Assembly: GCF_014636275.1 (NCBI RefSeq)
Contig: NZ_BMEB01000002.1
Location: forward strand, 558,001 to 622,000
Direction: 5' to 3'
Length of the DNA stretch: 64,000 bases
Source: Cellulomonas carbonis
GTDB taxonomy: Bacteria; Actinomycetota; Actinomycetes; Actinomycetales; Cellulomonadaceae
In this document: piece after piece, positions 7,416 to 15,420 of the stretch
Position numbering within the stretch: position 1 is the stretch's first letter
Layout: each line of letters begins with the position of its first letter
Notes under the pieces: generated by a model
What the model was told of the DNA's origin: nothing
Seen by the model: only the letters and a program-made list of their open reading frames with translations
Databases searched by the model: none
Translations under genes and position numbers: made by a program

Positions 7416-10400
7416 GTGCGCGCAGCACTCAGGGGGGCGACGGCCGTCGTCGTCGGCGCAGGACTCGTCGTGGCGGGGCTTCCCGCAGGGGCGGCCGACG
7501 GTCCGGCCGCGCCGGACTGGTCGGCAGGTGAGCGGCCGGCGAGCCGCGACGGCGTCCCGGCCGCGAGCTTCGCCACGGGTCGCTCCGCCGTCCAGCACGC
7601 GCCCGGCCCCGACGACGCACCCCCGGCGGCGGACGACGTCGTGCTGGTCCGGTTCGCGGACGGCGCGCGGACCCGCGAGCGCGGCGCCGCGCTCCGTGCG
7701 GCGGGCCTCGGCGCCGCGGCCGCGACCGACGGTGCCGACGCGGTGCTCGTGGCGACGGGTGGTCGTCCGGTCGCCGACGTCGTCGCGGACCTCGCGGCCG
7801 ACGACGCCGTCCTGGCCGTCCAGCCCAACCACGTCCGCGCGATCACGGGCTGGACGGACGACCCGCTGCTCGAGTGGGCCTGGCCCGACTACGACCTGCT
7901 GCGCCTCCCGCGGGCGTGGGACGTCGCGACGGGCTCAGGCGTCGTCGTCGCGGTCCTCGACACGGGTGTCGACTCGACGCACCCGGACCTCGCCGGCAAG
8001 GTCCTCCCCGGCCGTGACCTCGTCGACGACGACGCCGACGCGTCGGACCCGCACGGTCACGGCACCGCCGTCGCGGGGATCGTCGCCGCACGCGCCGACG
8101 ACGGGATCGGCGTCCCCGGCGCGGCCTGGGGCGCGCGGGTCCTCCCGGTGCGGGTCGCCGACGAGGACGGGTTCGCGACCGACGCCGACGTGGCGGCCGG
8201 GATCACCTGGGCCGTCGACCACGGCGCGAAGGTCGTCAACATCTCGCTCGCCGGGTCGCAGGAGGCCGCCGTCGTGCGCGCCGCGGTCGCCGACGCCGTC
8301 GCGCGGGGGGCCGTCGTCGTCACGGCGGCCGGCAACGAGGGCAGCGATGTCCCGATGTACCCGGCGGCGTACGCCGAGGGGATCGACGGGCTGCTGTCGG
8401 TGGGCGCGACCGACGACCTCGGTCTCCTGACGCCCTTCTCCAGCTGGGACGACTCCGTGACGCTCGCGGCACCCGGGGTCGACGTCATCGCTCCGGTGCC
8501 GGGAGGGGAGTGGGTCGCGATCACCGGTACGTCGGCGGCGTCGCCGTTCGTGGCGGGGATCGCGGCGCTCGTGGTCGGGAAGGTGGGTCTCACGCCCGCG
8601 CAGGTCGAGCGACGCCTCACCGCGACGGCGCGGGATGCCGGGCCCCGGGCCATCGACCCCTGGTACGGGTCGGGCGTCGTCGACGCCGCGGCCGCGCTGG
8701 GGCTCGGCGCGGGACTGCCCTTCGACCGCGGTCCGCTGGGGTTCATCGACGGAGAAGGTGATCGCTCGGGTGAGACCCCGGCACGTGCCGTCCCCGCGAT
8801 GCCCAGCCGGCCGTTGATGGCCTCTCTGACCCCCCAGGGCGACGAGGACTGGTACCGGTACGACGTGCCACCGGGGGCGTACCGGGTGATCGTCGCCCAC
8901 ACAGGGGCGGGTCTGGACATGACCGGCATGATCGACCCGGTCGTCGAGGTCCGCGAGGGTCGTGGATCCGTCCTCGCAGTGCGTGACGATCGAACTGGCT
9001 ATGGCTCCGTCGAGACCGTCGACGTGCTGCTCGGCGGGACCGGGCCGCTCCTCGTGGGCGTGCGCAACGCGAACGGCCAGGCGGGCGACGGCGCCCGCCG
9101 TTCGGGTTCCTACGAGGTGACCGTCACGGGAAGCGGTGTCGGGCCGGTCCAGCCATCTCCTCATGCGGCGTGGTTCTCGGATGTCGACCCGACGCGCCAT
9201 ACCGCCGGTGTCGCGCCCGACACGGTGATCCGGGTCGCCGTCGAGCGGGAGTTGGCGGCCGCGTCGGTCTCGTCGTCCACCGTTCGCCTCCGCGAGGGCG
9301 CCACGGGGGCTGCGGTGTCGGCCGTCGTCTCCTATCACGCGGACACCCGTACGATCACGGTGACGCCTCGGAGCCCTCTCGTCCCAGGCCGCCACTACGG
9401 GCTCGTGGTCGACGGCGTCGTGGGCGCAGACGACGCGACTCCGGATCGCCCCCTGCGCACGTGGTTCACCGTCGACGGGGACGGAGACCGCTTCACACCT
9501 CTGACTCCAGTCCGAATCCTCGACACGCGACTCGGGACGAGGGAGATCCCACCGGGTCAGGTCCGACCCGGCTCGCCGATCAAGCTCAGGACGGCGGAGT
9601 GGTCGGGCTTCCAGGTTCCCGATGACGCGACCGCTGTCGTCCTCAACGTCACGGCGGCACGCCCGTCCGGCACGGGCAACATCCGCGTCTACCCAGCGGC
9701 CGACGGAAGTCCTCCGCTCGTGGCGAACCTCAACGTCGTAGCGGGCGTCGACCAGCCCAACCTGGTGACGGTGCGGCGCGCGTCGATCTACGACGACGTC
9801 GCCGTCGCGGTCGAGGGCATGAGCACGCACCTCGTCGTCGACCTCGCGGGCTACTACTCGCCGGGCGGCGCGACCGCGTACGAGCCCGTGAACCCGGTGC
9901 GCGTCATGGACCTCCGTGACGGGACCGGGGGCGTGCCGCGAGGCGCTCTGCGCGCGGGGCGGGCCGTCGACCTCGTCGTCGCGGGCCGCAACGGCGTCCC
10001 GGCGGACGCGAGCGCCGTCGTCCTCAACGTCACGGGCGTCCGGCCCTCGGCCAGGACCAACGTGCGCGTCTACCCCGCGCCCGCGGCATCGGAGGACCAG
10101 ACCCCGCCGACCGTGTCGAACCTCAACCTGGAGCCGGGACGCGACCAGCCGAACCTCGTCACGGTGCGCGTGGGCGACGCGGGGAAGGTCCGGTTCTACA
10201 CGCAGTCCGCGGACGTCGCGCTCGTCGCCGACCTCGCGGGGTACTACAGCCCGACGGGGTCGCACGGATTCGTTCCGGTCGAGCCGCAGCGCATCATCGA
10301 CAGCCGGTCCGCGACCGGGCTGCCTGGGCCCCTGGTGCCCGGCGTCGCGCAGTCGGCGCACGTGGCGGGGACGGCCGCGGTGCCCGCCGACGCGGCCGCC

Positions 10401-10631
10401 GTCGTCGTCAACGTCACGGCCGCCCGCCCGGACGCCCTGTCGAACATCCGCGTCTTCCCGACGCGGACCGACGGCGTGGTCCCGACGGTGTCGAACCTCA
10501 ACGTGGTCCGGGGCCGAGACGAGCCGAACCTCGCGATCGTGCGCACGAGCGCGGACGGGCGCCTGTCGTTCTACTCCCAGACGGCCCGCACGCACCTCGT
10601 CGTCGACGTGTCGGGCTACTTCCGGCGCTGA
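7416..10631 (+). CDS. Secreted subtilisin-like serine protease (S8) with C-terminal surface repeats
   Basis: The GTG start is preceded by GGAGGA (7407-7412) and opens a 1071-residue protein. A signal peptide (about residues 1-27, ending AGAADG) precedes an inhibitor-like propeptide (about 65-140). The catalytic domain shows Asp182 (VLDTGVDS), His215 (HGHGTAVAG), the oxyanion Asn (AAGNEG) and Ser373 (GTSAASPF). Next come a pre-peptidase-like beta domain (about 470-570, PQGDEDWYRYDVPPG), a Big_5-like domain (about 590-690) and three repeats of about 120 residues to the C-terminus (VRILDTRLG, VVLNVTAARP, NIRVYP, LVVDVSGYF). The same repeats occur in the xylanase/deacetylase at the window start, so they are probably a general wall- or polysaccharide-binding module. 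No LPXTG anchor is seen. A long hairpin follows the stop. Confidence 0.93.
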   Translation: MRAALRGATAVVVGAGLVVAGLPAGAADGPAAPDWSAGERPASRDGVPAASFATGRSAVQHAPGPDDAPPAADDVVLVRFADGARTRERGAALRAAGLGAAAATDGADAVLVATGGRPVADVVADLAADDAVLAVQPNHVRAITGWTDDPLLEWAWPDYDLLRLPRAWDVATGSGVVVAVLDTGVDSTHPDLAGKVLPGRDLVDDDADASDPHGHGTAVAGIVAARADDGIGVPGAAWGARVLPVRVADEDGFATDADVAAGITWAVDHGAKVVNISLAGSQEAAVVRAAVADAVARGAVVVTAAGNEGSDVPMYPAAYAEGIDGLLSVGATDDLGLLTPFSSWDDSVTLAAPGVDVIAPVPGGEWVAITGTSAASPFVAGIAALVVGKVGLTPAQVERRLTATARDAGPRAIDPWYGSGVVDAAAALGLGAGLPFDRGPLGFIDGEGDRSGETPARAVPAMPSRPLMASLTPQGDEDWYRYDVPPGAYRVIVAHTGAGLDMTGMIDPVVEVREGRGSVLAVRDDRTGYGSVETVDVLLGGTGPLLVGVRNANGQAGDGARRSGSYEVTVTGSGVGPVQPSPHAAWFSDVDPTRHTAGVAPDTVIRVAVERELAAASVSSSTVRLREGATGAAVSAVVSYHADTRTITVTPRSPLVPGRHYGLVVDGVVGADDATPDRPLRTWFTVDGDGDRFTPLTPVRILDTRLGTREIPPGQVRPGSPIKLRTAEWSGFQVPDDATAVVLNVTAARPSGTGNIRVYPAADGSPPLVANLNVVAGVDQPNLVTVRRASIYDDVAVAVEGMSTHLVVDLAGYYSPGGATAYEPVNPVRVMDLRDGTGGVPRGALRAGRAVDLVVAGRNGVPADASAVVLNVTGVRPSARTNVRVYPAPAASEDQTPPTVSNLNLEPGRDQPNLVTVRVGDAGKVRFYTQSADVALVADLAGYYSPTGSHGFVPVEPQRIIDSRSATGLPGPLVPGVAQSAHVAGTAAVPADAAAVVVNVTAARPDALSNIRVFPTRTDGVVPTVSNLNVVRGRDEPNLAIVRTSADGRLSFYSQTARTHLVVDVSGYFRR

Positions 10632-10641
10632 CGGTGCGGTC

Positions 10642-10669
10642 CCGGCCGGGCGCGGGGGCGCCCGGCCGG
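10642..10669. terminator. Bidirectional hairpin between subtilase and hydrolase
   Basis: Perfect 12-bp arms (CCGGCCGGGCGC and its complement) enclose a GGGG loop, between convergent stop codons at 10631 and 10690. Confidence 0.7.
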
Positions 10670-10689
10670 TCCGCGCCCCGGCGCCCCGG

Positions 10690-11682
10690 CTATCCGGGCA
10701 GCCTCCGCTCCAGCCAGTCCCGCACGGCCTCGAGGTACACGGTCCGCGCGGGCTCGGGCGAGAGCGCGAGGTCGTGGACGCCGCCGGGCACCCGCACGAC
10801 CGTCACGTCCCGACCCAGCCGCGGCGCGCGCTGCCACATGTGCTCGACGGCCAGCACGCTGTCGGTCCGGTCGAGCGCGTCGTGGACCCGGTCGCGCGGA
10901 CCCGTCGCGTCCGACGTGCACACGAGCACGGGCACCTCGACGTCGAGCCCGCGCGCGACGGCGGCGTGCGCACGCCGCACGCTGCGCAGCCAGCCCGCGC
11001 GCACGCCGAACCCGCCGTGCGGCTTCCACGTCAGGTCGTACTCCCAGCCGCCGCCCGACGGGTCGGACAGCCAGCGCCCGTAGGCGTCCCCGAGCGCTCC
11101 GACGCGCCGCCGCGGCGCGACCCGGCCGAGGACGTCGACCACGCGCGTCGTGATCACGCGGTCGACCCACGGGCGGTTGAGGTCGAGCCAGGGGCTGTTG
11201 AGCACGAGCGCGTCGGGACCGGAGCCCGGGCGTCCGCGGCGTGCGTCGGCCCAGAGGCTCGTGACGAGCCCGCCCGTCGAGTGGCCCATGACGACGAGCG
11301 TGTCGTTCCCGTCGTCGCGCACGAGGCGTGCGGCGCGGTCGAGCTCCTGCGCGTGGACGGACAGGCGCGTCGTGTAGTTGGGCAGCCGGCCGTCGCGGAT
11401 CGACCGGCCGTGGTCGCGCAGGTCGAGCGCGTACACGGCGTAGCCCATCGCGGCGAGTGCGTCGCCGAGGTGGGTCTGGAAGAAGTAGTCGACGTACCCG
11501 TGGACGTACAGGACCGCGCGTCGCGTCGGCTCCTCACCGTCCCGCGGGGTCCGCCGCACGAGCGTCGCGACGGCGCCGTCGCCCTGGTCGTCCGGCGGGA
11601 GCGGGATGGTCAGCGACTCCCAGCCCTCGCCGAGGACGTCGGGACCCCAGGACGTGCCCTCGTGCTGCGTCGTCGCACCCAT
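10690..11682 (-). CDS. Alpha/beta hydrolase (lysophospholipase / monoacylglycerol-lipase-like)
   Basis: The protein has 330 residues and one alpha/beta hydrolase fold. VLYVHGYVDYFF marks the oxyanion region, GHSTGG carries the nucleophile Ser, and the C-terminal GGVHDLALS supplies the likely His; an acidic residue in LVCTSDATGPRD may complete the triad. YALDLRDHGRS is typical of the serine aminopeptidase S33/lysophospholipase group. No signal peptide is seen, so it should be cytoplasmic. It lies 7 bases behind the WYL regulator gene on the same strand and may share its transcript. The natural substrate cannot be told from sequence. Confidence 0.85.
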   Translation of the reverse strand: MGATTQHEGTSWGPDVLGEGWESLTIPLPPDDQGDGAVATLVRRTPRDGEEPTRRAVLYVHGYVDYFFQTHLGDALAAMGYAVYALDLRDHGRSIRDGRLPNYTTRLSVHAQELDRAARLVRDDGNDTLVVMGHSTGGLVTSLWADARRGRPGSGPDALVLNSPWLDLNRPWVDRVITTRVVDVLGRVAPRRRVGALGDAYGRWLSDPSGGGWEYDLTWKPHGGFGVRAGWLRSVRRAHAAVARGLDVEVPVLVCTSDATGPRDRVHDALDRTDSVLAVEHMWQRAPRLGRDVTVVRVPGGVHDLALSPEPARTVYLEAVRDWLERRLPG

Positions 11683-11689
11683 GACCTGA

Positions 11690-12670
11690 TCATGCCGCGC
11701 CCGACGGCGGCGCGCCCGCGACCGCGCGCGCGTACCGCTGCGCGAGCTCGTCCGCGGCCTCGACGAGCTCGCGCGGCCCGACGACGGTCAGCTCGCACCG
11801 AAACATCCCGAGCGTCGCGGCGAGGCCCACCCACGACCACGCGCCCATGACGACGCGGCACCGGTCCGGTCCGAGGGGTTCGACGACGGCGCCGCGCCCC
11901 ACCCACCGGGCGACGTGGTGCGCGGGCGCCTCGAGCAGCGCCTCGCCCGTGCACGGCCAGCTCGGGGACCGGAACCGCTCGCCGAGGTACGCGCCCACGT
12001 CGGCCGCGGGCAGCTCGCGGGGCGTGAACCGCGGCCCCGTCGGCACGACCGGGCTCATGCGGTCGAGGCGGAACGTGCGCCAGTCGCCGCGGTCGAGGTC
12101 CCACGCGACGAGGTACCAGCGGCCACCCCACGTGACGACGTGGTGCGGTTCGGTGCGACGGCGCTCGGGCGCGCCGTCGGCGTCGGCACGGTGGTAGTCG
12201 AAGCGCAGCACCTCGTGCGCGTGGACGGCACGGCCGACCGCGAGCAGCACGTCCTGGTCGACCGCCGGGGCGTCCGTCGCGCGCGGCACGGCCGTGACCT
12301 CGAGGGCCTCGACGCGTGCGCGCAGACGCGCCGGCAGCACCTGGCCGAGGGTGACGAGCGCGCGCAGGGCGGCCTCGTCGACGCCCGCGATCCCGGTCGA
12401 GGCCGTGCGGAGCGCGACCGTCAGCGCGACCGCCTGGTCGTCGTCGAGCAGGAGCGGGGGCATCGCGGTGCCCGCGTCGAGCCGGTAGCCGCCGTCCCGC
12501 CCGCGCGTGGACCGCACCGGGTACCCGAGGTCGCGCAGCCGGTCGACGTCGCGCCGGACCGTGCGGGGGCTCACGTCGAGCCGGTGGGCGAGCGTGTCGC
12601 CGGGCCAGTCGCGTCGCGCCTGCAGGAGCGAGAGCAGCGACAGGAGCCGGGCCGAGGGCGATGTCGTCAT
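11690..12670 (-). CDS. WYL-domain transcriptional regulator (DeoR-type helix-turn-helix)
   Basis: The protein has 326 residues. An N-terminal winged helix (about 5-60; VSPRTVRRDVDRLRDLGYPV) is followed by a WYL domain (about 140-225; VTWGGRWYLVAWDLDRGDWR, FRLDRM) and a C-terminal WCX-like extension. This is the YafY/PafB-type architecture, in which the WYL fold senses a ligand and the winged helix binds DNA. The gene is divergent from the DrrAB-like ABC exporter with only 106 bases between starts, and a 12-bp palindrome lies between them. Control of the exporter and of its own gene is therefore the simplest inference. Confidence 0.9.
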   Translation of the reverse strand: MTTSPSARLLSLLSLLQARRDWPGDTLAHRLDVSPRTVRRDVDRLRDLGYPVRSTRGRDGGYRLDAGTAMPPLLLDDDQAVALTVALRTASTGIAGVDEAALRALVTLGQVLPARLRARVEALEVTAVPRATDAPAVDQDVLLAVGRAVHAHEVLRFDYHRADADGAPERRRTEPHHVVTWGGRWYLVAWDLDRGDWRTFRLDRMSPVVPTGPRFTPRELPAADVGAYLGERFRSPSWPCTGEALLEAPAHHVARWVGRGAVVEPLGPDRCRVVMGAWSWVGLAATLGMFRCELTVVGPRELVEAADELAQRYARAVAGAPPSGAA

Positions 12671-12700
12671 GGACCCATCCTGCTCGTCTCAGCGGACAGG

Positions 12701-12712
12701 ATCCGGCCGGAT
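12701..12712. promoter_or_regulatory. Candidate WYL-regulator operator (12-bp palindrome)
   Basis: ATCCGGCCGGAT is a perfect palindrome in the 106-base divergent region, 30 bases from the regulator start and 64 bases from the exporter start. Assignment to the regulator is by position only. Confidence 0.4.
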
Positions 12713-12776
12713 AGGGCGCGAACGTGGTCCTCGACGCCGCACGCAGCGGCGGTCCGACCGGGGGAAGGGGATCGGG

Positions 12777-13772
12777 ATGATCGAGGCGACAGGCCTCACG
12801 AAGGACTTCGTGAGCAGGCAGCGGACGGTGCACGCCGTGCGCGGCGTGGACCTGCGGGTCGAGCGGGGCGAGCTGGTCGCGGTGCTCGGGCCCAACGGCG
12901 CGGGCAAGACGACGCTCCTGCGGATGCTCACCACGCTCACCCCGCCGACCGCGGGCAGCGCGCGGGTCGCGGGTCACGACGTCGTCGCACGGCCGCACGC
13001 GGTCCGGCGGTCGATCGGGTTCGTCGGCCAGGGGAACGGTGCGGGCCACGTCCAGCGGGCGCGCGACGAGCTCGTCACCCACGGGCTCATGATGGGCCTG
13101 GACCGCGGGACGTCGGGCGCGCGGGCCGACGAGCTGCTCGACGTGCTCGACCTGGCCGACCAGGCGCGGCAGAAGGTCTCCGACCTCTCGGGCGGTCAGC
13201 GGCGCCGGCTCGACGTCGCGATGGGGCTGGTCCACACGCCCCCGCTGCTGTTCCTCGACGAGCCGTCGACGGGCCTCGACCCGCAGAACCGCGCCAACCT
13301 GTGGGAGCACGTCCGGCGCCTGCGCGAGCGGCACGGCGTGACGATCGTGCTGACGACGCACTACCTCGACGAGGCCGACTCGATGGCCGAGCGCGTCGTC
13401 GTCGTCGACCACGGGCGCGTGATCGCCGACGCGACGGCCGACGAGCTCAAGCGCGACCTCGCGGGCGACCGCGTCGTCGTGACGGCACCCGACGCCGACT
13501 CGGCGGCTCGCCTCGCGACCCTCGCCCGCGCCCTGCCGGGCACGCGCGACGCAGAGCGCGACGGCGTCGTCGTCACCCTGCGCGTCGCACGCGCCACGGC
13601 CGCCGTCGCGCCGCTCGTCGAGGCCGCCGTCCGCGAGGGTGTCCGCGTCGGCGACGTCGAGACCCACCGACCCACGCTCGACGACGTGTTCCTGCACCTC
13701 ACGGGTCGCAGCCTGCGCGAGTCGGCCATCAGCACCGAGGCGTCCGACGACGCCGGGAAGGACGCGGCATGA
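12777..13772 (+). CDS. ABC transporter ATP-binding protein, DrrA type
   Basis: The ATG at 12777 has GGGGAAGGGG six bases upstream and gives 331 residues. All catalytic motifs are present: Walker A GPNGAGKTT, Q-loop GFVGQG, signature LSGGQRRRLD, Walker B LLFLDEPSTGLD, and the switch His in TTHYLDEAD. The C-terminal about 80 residues resemble the DUF4162 extension of antibiotic exporters. With the permease, whose start overlaps this stop by four bases (ATGA), it should form a drug or lipid exporter at the cytoplasmic membrane. The substrate is unknown; the divergent WYL regulator probably controls it. Confidence 0.93.
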   Translation: MIEATGLTKDFVSRQRTVHAVRGVDLRVERGELVAVLGPNGAGKTTLLRMLTTLTPPTAGSARVAGHDVVARPHAVRRSIGFVGQGNGAGHVQRARDELVTHGLMMGLDRGTSGARADELLDVLDLADQARQKVSDLSGGQRRRLDVAMGLVHTPPLLFLDEPSTGLDPQNRANLWEHVRRLRERHGVTIVLTTHYLDEADSMAERVVVVDHGRVIADATADELKRDLAGDRVVVTAPDADSAARLATLARALPGTRDAERDGVVVTLRVARATAAVAPLVEAAVREGVRVGDVETHRPTLDDVFLHLTGRSLRESAISTEASDDAGKDAA

Positions 13773-14701
13773 GCACCCACAGCACCTCACACGACCTCTC
13801 GACGGGGACGACGACGGGCACCGGCCGTGGCGCCCGGGCGGACGCGGTCACGACGGGGGCCCGCCCCGGGGCCGGGACGTCGGCCGGCGGCCGGTCGCAG
13901 GCCGGCCCCTCAGGGGAGCCGGACCTCCCGCCGCGGTCCTCGTGGTGGCGCGACGTCGCCGTCGTCCTCGAGCGCGAGCTGCGCCCCGTCCTGCGGGACC
14001 CCTTCAGCGTGGTCTTCGGGCTCGTTCAGCCGGTCGTCTTCCTCGGTCTGTTCGGCCCGCTGCTCGCCGCGAGCGTCGAGCGCGAGGGCCTCGGCGGCAC
14101 ATCGGTCTGGCAGTGGTTCGTGCCCGGCGTGCTCGTCATGGTCACGCTCTTCGGGACGTCGACGACCGGATCCAACCTCCAGTACGAGATGCAGACCGGT
14201 GCGTTCGAGCGGCTGCTCGTGACGCCCGTCGCGCGCTCGGCGCAGATCGTCGGGCGCGCGCTCAAGGAGGTCGTCCCGCTGCTCGCGCAGGCGCTCGTCG
14301 TCGTGGTCGTCATGGTGCCGTTCGGGTTCCGGCCGCACGTGCTCGGCGGGCTCGTCGGCCTCGCGCTCCTCGCCGTCATGGGCGTGGGGATCGGCGCCTT
14401 CAGCTACGCGCTCGCGCTCGCGGTGCGCAAGCAGGAGTGGATGTTCTGGGCGGTGCAGCAGACCGTGCTGTTCCCGCTGCTCATCCTCTCGGGCATGCTC
14501 CTGCCGCTCGACGACGGACCGCGGTGGATGCGTGTCGCCGCCGACCTCAACCCGCTCGCGTACGTCGTCGAGGCCGAGCGCGCGCTGTTCGACGGGCGCC
14601 TGGGCGACCCCGCCGTGCCGGCGGCGGCGCTCGCGGCGGTGCTCACGGCCGTCGTGGGGCTCGTCGTCGGCGTGCGGACGATCGCGCGCAGCAGCGACTG
14701 A
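13769..14701 (+). CDS. ABC-2 type transporter permease, DrrB type
   Basis: The protein has 310 residues, translationally coupled to the ATPase by an ATGA overlap. The first about 60 residues are a Gly/Thr/Ala-rich cytoplasmic tail, unusually long for this family and probably disordered. About six membrane segments follow (for example FGLVQPVVFLGLFGPLL, LVVVVVMVPFGF, GLALLAVMGVGIGAFSYALAL, TVLFPLLILSGMLLPL). NLQYEMQTGAFERLLVTPV and ADLNPLAYVVEAERALF are typical of ABC2_membrane drug-export permeases. It partners the ATPase directly upstream. Confidence 0.92.
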   Translation: MSTHSTSHDLSTGTTTGTGRGARADAVTTGARPGAGTSAGGRSQAGPSGEPDLPPRSSWWRDVAVVLERELRPVLRDPFSVVFGLVQPVVFLGLFGPLLAASVEREGLGGTSVWQWFVPGVLVMVTLFGTSTTGSNLQYEMQTGAFERLLVTPVARSAQIVGRALKEVVPLLAQALVVVVVMVPFGFRPHVLGGLVGLALLAVMGVGIGAFSYALALAVRKQEWMFWAVQQTVLFPLLILSGMLLPLDDGPRWMRVAADLNPLAYVVEAERALFDGRLGDPAVPAAALAAVLTAVVGLVVGVRTIARSSD

Positions 14702-14732
14702 GTTCCGCGGCACCTGGGTGCCCGGGCGTTGG

Positions 14733-14764
14733 CCCTGGCCTGGCGGGGGACCGCCGGGCCAGGG
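14733..14764. terminator. Bidirectional hairpin between exporter and stress-protein genes
   Basis: The 14-bp arms, starting CCCTGGCCTGGCGG, carry one T-G wobble and a GGGA loop, between convergent stops at 14701 and 14785. Confidence 0.7.
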
Positions 14765-14784
14765 GTCCGTCGCGCCCGGGCGGC

Positions 14785-15189
14785 TCACGCGCCGGGGCGG
14801 CGGCCCTTGACGGCGATCACAGGGCAGCGCGCCTCGAGCAGGATCCGCTGCGAGTTGCTGCCGAGCAGCAGCTTGCCGACGGGCGTGCGGTGCCGGACCC
14901 CGATGACGATGCCGCGCACGTCGTGCTCCTCGGCGAGGGCGAGGATCTCGTCCGCCGCGTCCCGTCCGCGCACGAGCTGGCGGACCGTGTACGGCACGGT
15001 CTCCTTGTCGAGGCGCCGCTTGAGGTCCTTGATCTGGTTGTCGGACGCGAACGTCGTCTCGGGCGGGTCGCTGCGTCCCGACACGTTCACGACGAGCAGC
15101 TCGTCGCCGTGGTTGTGGGACTCCATGACCGCGTGGTCCAGCGCGGCCTCGCCCTCGGGTGTGGGGGTGTACCCGACGATGATCGTCAC
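14785..15189 (-). CDS. Universal stress protein (UspA family)
   Basis: The GTG start at 15189 gives 134 residues and a single Usp domain. The start TIIVGYTPTPEGEAALDHA is typical, and GVRHRTPVGKLLLGSNSQ matches the ATP-binding G-x2-G-x9-G-S/T type. An AGGAG lies 11 bases upstream of the GTG. A nearer ATG at the Shine-Dalgarno distance is followed by a stop after three codons, so it cannot be the start. The family binds nucleotides and aids stress or dormancy survival. It is divergent from clpB, another stress gene. Confidence 0.85.
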   Translation of the reverse strand: MTIIVGYTPTPEGEAALDHAVMESHNHGDELLVVNVSGRSDPPETTFASDNQIKDLKRRLDKETVPYTVRQLVRGRDAADEILALAEEHDVRGIVIGVRHRTPVGKLLLGSNSQRILLEARCPVIAVKGRRPGA

Positions 15190-15330
15190 AGCGGCATCTT
15201 CTCCTCTGGTGAAGGGGGGTCGCCGTCGACCCGAGCCGATCATCGCAGGACGTGCGACCCGACGCCCGGGACGTCGCGCGGGCGTGGCGCAGGGGTCGGC
15301 ACCCCGCGGGTCCACGGGCTCGCGGCGCGA

Positions 15331-15353
15331 AGTTGAGCGGAATAGACTCAACT
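15331..15353. promoter_or_regulatory. HAIR-type HspR operator overlapping the clpB -10 box
   Basis: Perfect 7-bp inverted arms AGTTGAG and CTCAACT are separated by nine bases, close to the known HAIR consensus CTTGAGT-N7-ACTCAAG. TAGACT at 15343-15348 is a plausible -10 box inside it, so bound HspR would block initiation. The clpB leader would be about 65 bases. Confidence 0.8.
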
Positions 15354-15420
15354 CTGGCGTCGTTGCCCAGGGCAGACCCTGACCCCGTGCAGAACCGTCA
15401 CGCAGCGGAGGACCACACCC

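Noticed and set aside
7039..7428. 129-residue version of the small gene
   Set aside because: The extra 86 N-terminal residues are Arg/Pro-rich and overlap the divergent promoter region; the ribosome site fixes the ATG at 7170.
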